A stretch of 51,099 nucleotides of DNA from Anaerolineales bacterium (lineage in GTDB: Bacteria > Chloroflexota > Anaerolineae > Anaerolineales > DRMV01). Each line of letters opens with the position of its first letter. The stretch's first letter is position 1. The notes beneath the pieces were generated by a model. That model saw only the letters and a list, made by a program, of their open reading frames with translations. It ran no database searches and had not been told where the DNA came from. The position numbers and the translations under genes are program-made. The stretch spans positions 1 to 51,099 of the forward strand of contig JALUDX010000062.1 in assembly GCA_027053355.1 (NCBI GenBank), read 5' to 3'. This document shows, piece by piece, positions 34,550 to 42,454 of this stretch.

Positions 34550-35593
34550 TCACATTTTGTGGGATAACTCGAAGCCGTACATCCCCATGGCCTCGAACAC
34601 CCGTTCCATGGTTTCGCGCGCCTCGGCGCGCATCCGCCGCCCCCCTTCGACCAGGATTTCTTCCACCAGGTCGGGGCGGTTTTCGTATTTGGCCCGCCGT
34701 TCGCGGAAGGGCTCCAGAAACGCGTTGAGCGCGCGCGCCAGTTTCTGTTTCACTTCCACATCGCCCACTTTGCCCTGGCGGTAGCGGGCTTTCAGATCTT
34801 CCACTTCCTCTTTGTTGGGGTTGAAGATGTCGTGATAGCGGAAGACCACGTTGGTGGGTTTGTCGGGGTCAGCGGGGATGTCGGGGCGGACGCGGCTGGG
34901 GTCGGTGAACATGCGCCGCACTTTGGCGTTCACTTCTTCGGGGCTGTCGGAGAGGAAGATGGCGTTGTTCAGGCTTTTGCTCATCTTGGCCTGCCCGTCG
35001 ATGCCGATGAGGGTGGGCACTTCGCCGATGAGCGCCTTGGGCAGGGGAAAGACCTTGCCATACAGGCGGTTGAAACGGCGGGCGATTTCGCGGGTGATTT
35101 CCACATGGGCTTCGTTGTCTTTGCCCACGGGAACCAGGTGCGCCCGCGGCAAGAGAATGTCCACGGCCTGCAGCACGGGGTAGCCGACCAACCCAAAGGG
35201 GATGGCTTCGTCGTCCATCTGCGCGGCGCGCGCCATGTCTTTGATGCTGGGCAGGCGGGTGAGCCGTGGCAGGGTGACCAGCATTTCGAAAATCAGGTTG
35301 AGTTGGTAGGTTTCGGGAATGGTGGACTGCACGAAGATGGTGCTTTTTTCGGGGTCGATGCCCGCGGCCAGATAGTCGAGCACGATGTCGTGGATGTTTT
35401 GGCGCAGTTGGGCGATTTCGGCTTTGCTCGATTTGGTGGTCAGGGTGTGTAGGTCGGCGATGATGAAAAAGCATTCGTATTCGTCTTGCAGGGCGACCCG
35501 GTTTTTCAGGCTGCCGACGTAGTGGCCCAGGTGCAGTTTGCCGGTGGGTCGGTCGCCGGTGAGCAGGCGTTTTTTGGGTTTGGCTTCGGTCAT
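34550..35593 (-). CDS. trpS: tryptophanyl-tRNA synthetase
   Basis: A class I synthetase charging tRNA-Trp. 347 aa. The HIGH-type motif is GDRPTGKLHLGHYVGSLKN and the KMSKS motif is GQAKMSKSLNNAI. The amino-acid pocket segment includes GYPVLQAVDILLPRAHLVPVGKD. ATG 35593 with GGAGAAC upstream is preferred; the frame runs upstream into a 15-bp hairpin that cannot be coding in the family. It follows korB by 102 bases on the same strand. Confidence 0.95.
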   Translation of the reverse strand: MTEAKPKKRLLTGDRPTGKLHLGHYVGSLKNRVALQDEYECFFIIADLHTLTTKSSKAEIAQLRQNIHDIVLDYLAAGIDPEKSTIFVQSTIPETYQLNLIFEMLVTLPRLTRLPSIKDMARAAQMDDEAIPFGLVGYPVLQAVDILLPRAHLVPVGKDNEAHVEITREIARRFNRLYGKVFPLPKALIGEVPTLIGIDGQAKMSKSLNNAIFLSDSPEEVNAKVRRMFTDPSRVRPDIPADPDKPTNVVFRYHDIFNPNKEEVEDLKARYRQGKVGDVEVKQKLARALNAFLEPFRERRAKYENRPDLVEEILVEGGRRMRAEARETMERVFEAMGMYGFELSHKM

Positions 35594-35633
35594 GGGCAGT
35601 TCTCCGGAGGCGCGGGGGGAAGGGCCGGTGTGG

Positions 35634-35670
35634 CAACACCGCTGCGCGAGGGGGCCGCGCAGCGGTGTTG
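35634..35670 (-). other. 15-bp perfect hairpin between korB and trpS
   Basis: CAACACCGCTGCGCG (35634-35648) and CGCGCAGCGGTGTTG (35656-35670) pair perfectly around a 7-base loop. There is no T tract on either strand, so it is not a standard terminator. It may be an mRNA stabiliser protecting the upstream kor message or a leader element for trpS. Confidence 0.6.
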
Positions 35671-35695
35671 GCAAGTCGGGAAACCCGCTTCCTGC

Positions 35696-36724
35696 TTAGA
35701 ACATCAGGTCGTTGAGGGTTTTGATGGTTTCGGGCGCGGGGCGCAGCCGTTCTTCAGGGAAGCGGTTGAGGGGGAGGTCGTCGGGTAGTTCGTAGAGGTC
35801 GGGCAGGGATGGCCGCTCAGGGTCGATGTAGAGCAAGCCGGTGAGCAAGATGTGTTTCTGCTTGGCCTCTTCTAAGGCGCGGATGGCCGCGAAGCGGTCG
35901 GTGGGGTCGTAGTCACGTTCCACCTGTTTGAGCACCAGCACCGAGCCGTCGTGCATGGTCACTTCACGCACCTCGCCGGGTTGCATGGCGCCGTTGAGTT
36001 GAATTTCCTTCGCGTTGGGGTGGAACTGCATTTCGTGCAGCAGCACTTCGTGCTGTTTGCCCCATTCGTAGGACTGGGTCGAGGTGGGTTGGTTGTTGAA
36101 GGAAACGCAGGGGCTGATGATGTCCAGCACCGCGGTGCCGTTGTGGTGCATGGCGGCTTTGATCAGCGTTTTGACCTGTTTGGGGTCGCCGGCAAAAGAA
36201 CGGGCGACAAAGGTGGCGTTGGAGGCCAGGGCTTCCATGCAAATATCTACCGGCTCGAAGGGGTTGACGCCCTGTTTTTTGAGTTTCATGCCGCGGTCGG
36301 AGGTGGGGGAGAATTGCCCCTTGGTCAGGCCGTACACGCCGTTGTTGGCGACGATGTACACTAAGGGCATGTTGCGGCGGATGATGTGTTTGAATTGCCC
36401 CATGCCGATGGCCGCGGAGTCGCCGTCGCCGCTCATGCCGATGCCGATGAGCGAAAGGTCGCCGAAGAGCGCGCCGGTGGCCAGGGAGGGCATCCGCCCG
36501 TGCAGGCCGTTGAAGCCAAAGGAGCGGCCTAACATGTAGGTGGGCGCCTTGGAAGAGCAGCCGATGCCGCTGAATTTGACCACGCCTTCGGGGGGAAGGT
36601 TTTCTTCGAAAACCGCGCTGATGATTTGGCTGATGATGGAGTTATGGCCGCACCCTTGGCAGAGGGTGGTGGGTGCGCCCTTGTAGTCTTTGATGCTTAA
36701 GCCGAGGGCATTTGTCTTTGCCAT
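35696..36724 (-). CDS. korB: 2-oxoacid:ferredoxin oxidoreductase subunit beta
   Basis: A thiamine-diphosphate subunit that decarboxylates a 2-oxoacid (probably 2-oxoglutarate) to acyl-CoA with ferredoxin reduction. 342 aa. TPP/Mg motif: GIGMSGDGDSAAIGMGQF (GDGD) ending with VANNGVYGLTKGQFSPT. N-terminal Cys for the Fe-S cluster are in TTLCQGCGHNSI and SGIGCSSKAP. A further Cys is in ISPCVSFNNQ. It begins 4 bases after korA, a two-gene unit. With sucCD in the window it provides both steps from 2-oxoglutarate to succinate. Choice of 2-oxoglutarate over pyruvate is inferred from subunit layout. Confidence 0.9.
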   Translation of the reverse strand: MAKTNALGLSIKDYKGAPTTLCQGCGHNSIISQIISAVFEENLPPEGVVKFSGIGCSSKAPTYMLGRSFGFNGLHGRMPSLATGALFGDLSLIGIGMSGDGDSAAIGMGQFKHIIRRNMPLVYIVANNGVYGLTKGQFSPTSDRGMKLKKQGVNPFEPVDICMEALASNATFVARSFAGDPKQVKTLIKAAMHHNGTAVLDIISPCVSFNNQPTSTQSYEWGKQHEVLLHEMQFHPNAKEIQLNGAMQPGEVREVTMHDGSVLVLKQVERDYDPTDRFAAIRALEEAKQKHILLTGLLYIDPERPSLPDLYELPDDLPLNRFPEERLRPAPETIKTLNDLMF

Positions 36725-36728
36725 GATT

Positions 36729-38552
36729 TTACTCCTCTTCTTCCAGGATGGCGTTCATGATCCAGCGAGCGGTCAGGGGCAGGCCGTCGCCTTTGGCGAT
36801 GGAAACCAGGCGGTCTGCCATGGCAGGCACTTCCAGTTCCAACAATTGGCGCATTTGGCCGTCGCGGTTGGCTTCGACCACGTAGACGCGCTCATGGCTG
36901 GCGATGAAGTCTTTGACTTCGGGGGCGAAGGGGTAGGCCCGCAGGCGCAGGTAGTCGGTGGCGATGCCTTTTTCTTCTTTCAGGTAGTGGCGGGCTTCCA
37001 GAATGGCTGGGTGGTTGGAGCCGAAGGAGATGATGCCGAAGCGCGCACCCTCGCTGCTCTCGATTTCGGGCTTGGGGAGGATGTGCCGCGCAGTCTCGTA
37101 TTTCTTTTTGATGCGCTTGAGCACCCGCACCCACACTTCGGGGTCTTCGCTGTAGCGGGCGAATTCGTCGTGGCCGGTGCCGCGGGTGAAGTAGGCCGCT
37201 TTGGGGTGTTTGTTGCCGATCACCGTGCGGTAGGGGATGCCGTCGCCGTCCACGTCCAGGTAGCGACCCCAGGCTTTGCCTTCTTTTTCCCATTGTTCCA
37301 GGTCTTCTTCCCACAAGATTTTGCCGCGATCCATGGGCTCGGTGGGGTATTCGAAGGGCTTGCACATCCACTGGTTTTGGCCGATGTCCAGGTCGCTCAT
37401 CACGAAGATGGGGGTTTGCAGGCGTTCGGCGTAGTCGAAGGCGCGCCAGCCAAATTCAAAGGCTTCGTTGGCGTCTTTGGGGAAGAGCATGATGCTGTCG
37501 GTGTCGCCCTGGCTGAGGAAGGCCACCTGGGTGATGTCGCCTTGCATGGTGCGGGTGGGGAGGCCGGTACTGGGCGCGCCGCGCTGCACGTCCCACACCA
37601 CCAGGGGCACTTCGGCGTAGTAAGCCAGGCCCAAGAATTCACCCATCAGGCTGATGCCCGCGCCCGAAGTGGAGGTCATGGCACGCAGGCCCGCCCAACC
37701 GGCGCCGATGGCCATGCCCACGGCCGCCAGTTCGTCTTCTGCCTGCACCACCACCACGGTGTTCTTGCCGGTCTTCGGGTCTTTGCGCAGTTTGGGGATG
37801 TACTGGTTCATGGTTTCCACCAGGCTGGAGGCCGGGGTAATGGGGTACCAGCCCACGAACTGCACACCGCCGTAAAGCGCGCCCAAGGCGGCCGCGGTGT
37901 TGCCGTCGGCCATGATGTAGCCCTCGGTCGCGTTCATGGGTTCCAGGCGGTAGGGGTCTTTCTTTTCCAAGTTTTCTTTGGCCCAGGCCGCGGCGGCTTC
38001 GATGACGCCCATGTTCAGTTTGATGGGGCCTTCTTTGCCTTTGAAGTGGAAATCCAACGCAGCCCGGATTTTGTCCATCTCGATGCCCAACATTTCGGCT
38101 AACACGCCCACATAGACCATGTTGGCCACGTAGTCGCGCAGTTTTTGAGGCGCGCCCGATGCCCGCGCCAGTTTTTTCACCGGCATGGGGTAGAGGGCGA
38201 TGTCGTCGCGCTGTATGGGCAGTTTCAGATGGTCGGCATAAAACAGCGCGCCGCCGGGGATGACGTCTTCGATATCGTCTTTGATGGTGGCCGGGTTCAT
38301 GGCGACCACGATTTCGTGCTCTTCGCGGCGGGCCAGCCAGCCATCTTTGCTGATGCGCAGGGTGTACCAGGTGGGTAGGCCTTGAATGTTGGAAGGGAAG
38401 ATGTTTTTCCCTGAGATGGGGATGCCCATTTTGAACACGGCCCGTTGGATGGTCAGGTTAGAAGTCTGACTGCCGGTGCCGTTGACGGTGGCCACGGTGA
38501 TGGAAAAGTCGTTGATCACCGGGCGCGAGGTTGGAGCGGTTTGTTTGGCCAT
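36729..38552 (-). CDS. korA: 2-oxoacid:ferredoxin oxidoreductase subunit alpha (gamma-alpha fusion)
   Basis: 607 aa. The N-terminal gamma domain (about 1-190) starts ITVATVNGTGSQTSNLTIQRA and binds CoA. The alpha pyrimidine-binding domain then starts near GYIMADGNTAAALGAL with FVGWYPITPASSLVETM and AEDELAAVGMAIGAGWAG, RAMTSTSGAGISLMGE. C-terminal domain III has FGIISFGSNHPAILEA and RVYVVEANRDGQMRQLL. The fused arrangement is typical of KorA/OorA in Anaerolineae and others. GGAGAATGAGG precedes ATG 38552. The GntR-type regulator lies upstream on the same strand, separated by an inserted element. Confidence 0.92.
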   Translation of the reverse strand: MAKQTAPTSRPVINDFSITVATVNGTGSQTSNLTIQRAVFKMGIPISGKNIFPSNIQGLPTWYTLRISKDGWLARREEHEIVVAMNPATIKDDIEDVIPGGALFYADHLKLPIQRDDIALYPMPVKKLARASGAPQKLRDYVANMVYVGVLAEMLGIEMDKIRAALDFHFKGKEGPIKLNMGVIEAAAAWAKENLEKKDPYRLEPMNATEGYIMADGNTAAALGALYGGVQFVGWYPITPASSLVETMNQYIPKLRKDPKTGKNTVVVVQAEDELAAVGMAIGAGWAGLRAMTSTSGAGISLMGEFLGLAYYAEVPLVVWDVQRGAPSTGLPTRTMQGDITQVAFLSQGDTDSIMLFPKDANEAFEFGWRAFDYAERLQTPIFVMSDLDIGQNQWMCKPFEYPTEPMDRGKILWEEDLEQWEKEGKAWGRYLDVDGDGIPYRTVIGNKHPKAAYFTRGTGHDEFARYSEDPEVWVRVLKRIKKKYETARHILPKPEIESSEGARFGIISFGSNHPAILEARHYLKEEKGIATDYLRLRAYPFAPEVKDFIASHERVYVVEANRDGQMRQLLELEVPAMADRLVSIAKGDGLPLTARWIMNAILEEEE

Positions 38553-38625
38553 AACCTCATTCTCCTTGAATTTTTCCGGCAGAGCCGGGGATGCGAAAGT
38601 AGGGGGGGGTTGAGTTAGTGGAGGC

Positions 38626-38845
38626 GCAACTGTTCAGCCTCAAAGAGACACTGTGGACGACGCAGACGGAAAACCACAGAAGACACAGAGAAGGCACCGA
38701 GAACACAGAAGGCGGGAGGGGTTGGGGGAAATGGCGCTTGGTTACTCAGGCACCTCTCTTGGTGCCCACGGCGCCTTAAAATTCGCGTCTATCTGCCATC
38801 GTCCGTGTTCATCCGTGGGTTGTTTTCCAAAGGCTGAACTGTTAC
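38626..38845. mobile_element. MITE-like element, subfamily B, 7/8 target duplication; overwrites the end of the GntR gene
   Basis: A 220-bp unit with ends GCAACTGTTCAGCC (38626-38639) and GGCTGAACTGTTAC (38832-38845), 12 of 14 complementary. Flanks are GTGGAGGC (38618-38625) and GTGGGGGC (38846-38853), one mismatch. On the minus strand, joining the flanks as before insertion gives codons CAC TAA, so the original stop of the regulator gene was directly at the junction. The present gene reads 18 extra codons into the element. It also separates the regulator from korA. Confidence 0.88.
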
Positions 38846-39517
38846 GTGGGGGCGATGGTAGAGCAGTTCGGTGTGTTCCAGCAGCGCCTGATGGCCTTTT
38901 TCGTATTCGCCCGCGCAGATGGCCTCGACGATGCGTTGGTGATATTCCCACACGCGGCTGAGGTAATCGTAATCGGTGTACCGGTTGTAGCCAACCGATT
39001 CGTAGGCGTCCCAATAGGCTTCCAGGATGCCGCGCACGAAGACGTTGTCCAAACGGCGGTAGATGGTGAGGTGCAGGTCTCGGTGTTCCTGGTGGGGAAT
39101 GTGGATGGGCTGCCCGCGCAGTTGTTCCCACGCGGCGCGGACAAGGGCTTTGAGGTGGTTTTTGTCTTCGGAGGTCAGCAGACGTGCAGCCTGGATAAAG
39201 TAGGTGGCTTCGGTTTTTTTGCGTAGGTCTGCGAATTGCTGGAAGTAGCCCTCCCGATCCAACTGCAAAGCATAGTGCAGGCTGAGAGAAACCGCGGGGG
39301 TAAAGGTGTAAGGCAGGCGGCGCAAGCCAATACGAGGTCGGGCTTCTACCAAGCCCAAGGCTTTAGCCACGGCCAGTTCTTCGCGCACCCGGGTGATGCT
39401 CCAGCCCAAGGCTTCCCCCACGTCTTTCAGCGGCGGCAGGCGGTCTTCGGTGCCGTTTTGCGCGGCCAATTGGCTCAGGTATTGCAGCAAGGGGTACTGT
39501 TCCCACGGATGGGGCAC
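38789..39517 (-). CDS. GntR-type transcriptional regulator with FCD-like domain, C-terminus rewritten by an element
   Basis: 242 aa. The N-terminal winged helix reads EDRLPPLKDVGEALGWSITRVREELAVAKALGLVEARPRIGLR, the GntR-type HTH and wing. The all-helical ligand domain (about 85-220) includes HRDLHLTIYRRLDN and EYHQRIVEAICAGEYEKGHQAL; metal-ligand His residues typical of FCD are likely among HLTIY and the terminal EHTELLYHRPH. The start is GTG 39517 with GAGG 8 bases upstream; the nearest ATG is out of frame. The last 18 residues (VTVQPLENNP...) come from the inserted element. As first gene of the strand it may control korAB-trpS. The ligand is unknown. Confidence 0.82.
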   Translation of the reverse strand: MPHPWEQYPLLQYLSQLAAQNGTEDRLPPLKDVGEALGWSITRVREELAVAKALGLVEARPRIGLRRLPYTFTPAVSLSLHYALQLDREGYFQQFADLRKKTEATYFIQAARLLTSEDKNHLKALVRAAWEQLRGQPIHIPHQEHRDLHLTIYRRLDNVFVRGILEAYWDAYESVGYNRYTDYDYLSRVWEYHQRIVEAICAGEYEKGHQALLEHTELLYHRPHVTVQPLENNPRMNTDDGR

Positions 39518-39710
39518 GTTAAATCCTCATATCAATTGAATTATTCTTATCAAACTGCGCCGATTTTACCGCCAAGCGGGTGGGCTGTCAAGGATGCCTG
39601 TCTGGCGACGCACGGTTTGAGCCAAAACCCCCCACCCTTTGCCGGAGTGCGCTATAATACCCTTGGCGTCGCCCTTAGGGGCGGATCCCCCGTACAAACC
39701 AGGCCCTCTT
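39518..39710. promoter_or_regulatory. divergent promoter region between the regulator and rel
   Basis: An AT-rich patch (about 39530-39556, with ATATCAATTGAATTATTC) precedes the regulator on the minus strand, containing a -35-like TTGATA and several weak -10 candidates. It is also the natural place for an autoregulatory operator. For rel a clear TATAAT lies at 39653-39658 on the plus strand, without a good -35. Confidence 0.5.
39653..39658 (+). promoter_or_regulatory. -10 box of rel
   Basis: A perfect TATAAT 52 bases before the rel ATG. No TTGACA-like box is found 16-18 bases upstream, so activator dependence is possible but unproven. Confidence 0.45.
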
Positions 39711-41918
39711 ATGCAAATCGAACAACTTTTGGTGCACTTGCCTCCTTACTACACCTTGGCCGACAAAACCCTGGTGGAGCGCGCTTACCGCGTGGCCGAA
39801 AAGGCACACCAGGGGCAGAAGCGCGCCTCGGGCGAGCCTTACGTGCAGCATTGCCTTGCCGTGGCCGATATTTTGGCCGAATTGCGTATGCCCGCAGCCG
39901 TGGTGGCCGCGGGCCTTTTGCATGATACGGTGGAAGATACCGACGTCACCCTCGACGACCTGCGCCGCGATTTCGGCGAGGAAGTGGCCTCCCTGGTGGA
40001 TGGGGTGACCAAACTGGTCTCTTTGCCGCGGGTTTCGCGAGCCGACAACGCCCTGCAAGAGGAAGGGGGCCCTGCCGAGGACTTCCACGCGTCGGAGTGG
40101 GAACGCAAGCGCGCCCTGACCAACGAATCGCTGCGCAAAACCTTCTTAGCCATGAGCAAAGACGTGCGGGTGGTGATCATCAAACTGGCCGACCGCTTGC
40201 ACAACATGCGCACCCTCGCCCACCTGCCGCCCGAAAAGCAGCGCCGCATTGCTCAGCAGACCTTGGACATCTTCGCCCCCTTGGCCAACCGCCTGGGCAT
40301 CTGGCAGATCAAGTGGGAACTGGAAGACCTGGGGTTCCGCTACGTCAACCCTGAAGCCTACAAAGAGATTGCCAGCAAACTCGCAGAGCGCCGCACCGAG
40401 CGCGAAAAGGAACTTACTCGCGCCTCCGAACGCATCCGCGAAGTGCTGGCCGAGGCCGGCATCCAGGCCAAGGTGTACGGCCGCCCCAAACACATCTACT
40501 CCATCTATCGCAAAATGCAGCGCAAAGGCGTGCCCTTCGAGGCGTTGCGCGATGTGCGCGGGGTGCGGGTCATTGTAGACGACATCCCCACCTGCTATAC
40601 CGCGCTGGGGGTGGTGCACACCCACTGGAAACCCATCCCCGGCGAATTCGACGACTACATCGCCAACCCCAAGGACAATTCCTACCAGTCGTTGCACACC
40701 GCGGTGCTCTTCGAAGACCGCAAAGTGCTGGAGGTGCAAATCCGCACCCCCGAAATGCACCAGCGCGCCGAATACGGCGTGGCCGCCCACTGGCGTTACA
40801 AAGAGGGCGATAGCCACCTCGACGAAGATTTCGAGCGCAAGATCAACTGGCTGCGCCAACTGATGGAATGGCAGCAAGACGTCGCGGATGCCTCTGAGTT
40901 CCTGCAAGGCATGAAGACCGATTTCTTCGACGACCGGATCTACGTCTTCACCCCGCGCGGCGATATTTTAGACCTGCCCGTTGGCGCGACGCCCATCGAC
41001 TTTGCCTACCACATTCACACCGAAATCGGCCATCGCTGCCGGGGCGCCAAAGTCAACGGGAAACTGGTGCCGCTGAGTTACAAACTTCAGACCGGCGACC
41101 AGGTAGAAATTTTGACCGCACGGCGCGGTGGCCCCAGCCGCGATTGGCTCAACCCTCATCTCGGCCTGGTCAAAACCCAACGCGCCCGCGCCAAAATTCG
41201 CCAGTGGTTCAAGCGGCAGGCGCGCGAGCAAAACCTGACCCACGGCAAAGCCGTGTTGGAACGCGAATTCCGCCGCCTGGGACTGGAGGCTGTTGCTCTG
41301 GAGCCCCTGGCGCGCTATTTCAACTACCAAGCCGTCGACGATTTCTACGTGGCGGTGGGCTGTGGCGACCTTTCCCTGAACCGCATCGTCAACCGCTTGG
41401 CCGAAGTGGAGAAAGAAAAAGAGAAGCCTTACCTCACCGCGCACCCTCGTTCGGCAGAGAAAACGCCTCCCGAAGACGAGATCACCATCATGGGGCTGAA
41501 GGGGATGCTCATCCAGCGGGCGAAGTGCTGCAACCCCGCGCCGGGCGACCCCATCGTGGGCTACGTGACCCGGGGCCGCGGCGCGGTGATCCACCGGCAA
41601 GATTGCCCCAACATCCTGCGCGTGCGCGACAAAGGGCGGCTGGTGCAAGTTTCCTGGGGGGTGCCCACCCAGGCTTACACCGTGCCCGTGCGGGTGCAGG
41701 CTTACGACCGCGACGGTCTGATGAAAGACATCGCCGTGGTCATCGCCGACGAGGGCGTGAACATCGAAAACGTCAGCGTCAAAGTATCCGAAAAAACCGG
41801 TCTGGCGCTCATCAACCTGGTGCTGAGCGTGCGCGATATTGCCCAACTCAGCCGGGTGCTCAACCGGTTGGAAAACCTCCCCAACGTCTTGGAGGCTTTT
41901 CGTCAGCGCGCCGGCTAG
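39711..41918 (+). CDS. rel: RelA/SpoT family bifunctional (p)ppGpp synthetase/hydrolase
   Basis: It sets stringent-response alarmone levels. 735 aa, full-length Rel. The HD hydrolase domain has YVQHCLAVADIL and the HD pair in GLLHDTVEDT (His71-Asp72), followed by KLADRLHNMRTL; these suggest active hydrolase. The synthetase domain has YGRPKHIYSIYRKM, RDVRGVRVIVDD and KDNSYQSLHTAV with EVQIRT. TGS (about 385-450) has VFTPRGDILDLPVGATPIDFAY. A zinc-finger/conserved-Cys region holds AKCCNPAPGDPIVG and HRQDCPN. The C-terminal ACT domain ends the protein. ATG 39711 lacks a clear ribosome-binding site, but matches the family start. Confidence 0.95.
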   Translation: MQIEQLLVHLPPYYTLADKTLVERAYRVAEKAHQGQKRASGEPYVQHCLAVADILAELRMPAAVVAAGLLHDTVEDTDVTLDDLRRDFGEEVASLVDGVTKLVSLPRVSRADNALQEEGGPAEDFHASEWERKRALTNESLRKTFLAMSKDVRVVIIKLADRLHNMRTLAHLPPEKQRRIAQQTLDIFAPLANRLGIWQIKWELEDLGFRYVNPEAYKEIASKLAERRTEREKELTRASERIREVLAEAGIQAKVYGRPKHIYSIYRKMQRKGVPFEALRDVRGVRVIVDDIPTCYTALGVVHTHWKPIPGEFDDYIANPKDNSYQSLHTAVLFEDRKVLEVQIRTPEMHQRAEYGVAAHWRYKEGDSHLDEDFERKINWLRQLMEWQQDVADASEFLQGMKTDFFDDRIYVFTPRGDILDLPVGATPIDFAYHIHTEIGHRCRGAKVNGKLVPLSYKLQTGDQVEILTARRGGPSRDWLNPHLGLVKTQRARAKIRQWFKRQAREQNLTHGKAVLEREFRRLGLEAVALEPLARYFNYQAVDDFYVAVGCGDLSLNRIVNRLAEVEKEKEKPYLTAHPRSAEKTPPEDEITIMGLKGMLIQRAKCCNPAPGDPIVGYVTRGRGAVIHRQDCPNILRVRDKGRLVQVSWGVPTQAYTVPVRVQAYDRDGLMKDIAVVIADEGVNIENVSVKVSEKTGLALINLVLSVRDIAQLSRVLNRLENLPNVLEAFRQRAG

Positions 41919-41947
41919 CCCGGCTACTTTTTGGGTAGGAGGTCTCG

Positions 41948-42388
41948 ATGTCCTGGACACCCAGCAAGTCTTATTGGGCTTCGGTGGTTCTCACCGTGAT
42001 CGGCTTGCTCGACGCGGTTTACCTTTCGCTGCTCAAATTCACCCACCACGAAGCCATGTGCGCGGGCGTGGGCGATTGCTACACTGTCAATACCAGCCCT
42101 TACGCCCAGATCTACGGCATTCCCATCGCGCTGTTGGGTGCATTGGCCTATCTGGCGATTTTGGCCTTGCTGTTAGCCGAGCCGCGCCACCCCTTGGCCC
42201 GGTCATACGCGCCCTGGGGTGTTTTTGCCCTCACTTTCGCAGGCGTGCTCTATTCCGCCTATCTCACTTATCTGGAGGCTTACGTCATCCACGCCTTTTG
42301 CCCCTATTGTCTGCTTTCGGCCACGGTCTTGCTTTTTTTGCTCCTTTTGGCTATGATTCGCCTGCTCAACGAGCCGCCCGAGGCTTGA
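41948..42388 (+). CDS. vitamin K epoxide reductase (VKOR) family protein
   Basis: 146 aa with four or five membrane helices. It reduces quinone and oxidises thiols, driving extracytoplasmic disulfide formation in bacteria that lack DsbB. Conserved Cys38, Cys44 (AMCAGVGDCYTVNTS), the Ser/Thr with the adjacent segment, and the CxxC in HAFCPYCLLSA (Cys118, Cys121) are all present. No fused thioredoxin domain exists, so a separate DsbA-like partner is expected. AGGAGG precedes ATG 41948. The TlpA/CcdA reducing system lies 10 kb away. Confidence 0.92.
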   Translation: MSWTPSKSYWASVVLTVIGLLDAVYLSLLKFTHHEAMCAGVGDCYTVNTSPYAQIYGIPIALLGALAYLAILALLLAEPRHPLARSYAPWGVFALTFAGVLYSAYLTYLEAYVIHAFCPYCLLSATVLLFLLLLAMIRLLNEPPEA

Positions 42389-42454
42389 CCTTGGCCGTTG
42401 CTCAGCGAGTCAACCAGGTAACCCAGCAACCCATTTTTCAGGAGGTAGTCTTCC

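Noticed and set aside
35594-35695. T-box leader for trpS
   Set aside because: The space is only about 100 bases and no T-box core or specifier stem could be seen; only a plain 15-bp hairpin is present.
36690-38102. Long plus-strand frames opposite korA and korB
   Set aside because: They are shadows of GC-rich codon use on the minus strand; the minus-strand frames carry clear TPP and CoA motifs.
41910-41935. Intrinsic terminator at the rel stop codon
   Set aside because: Only a 5-bp stem (GCCGG/CCGGC) overlapping the stop codon precedes TACTTTTT; too weak to list as a feature.
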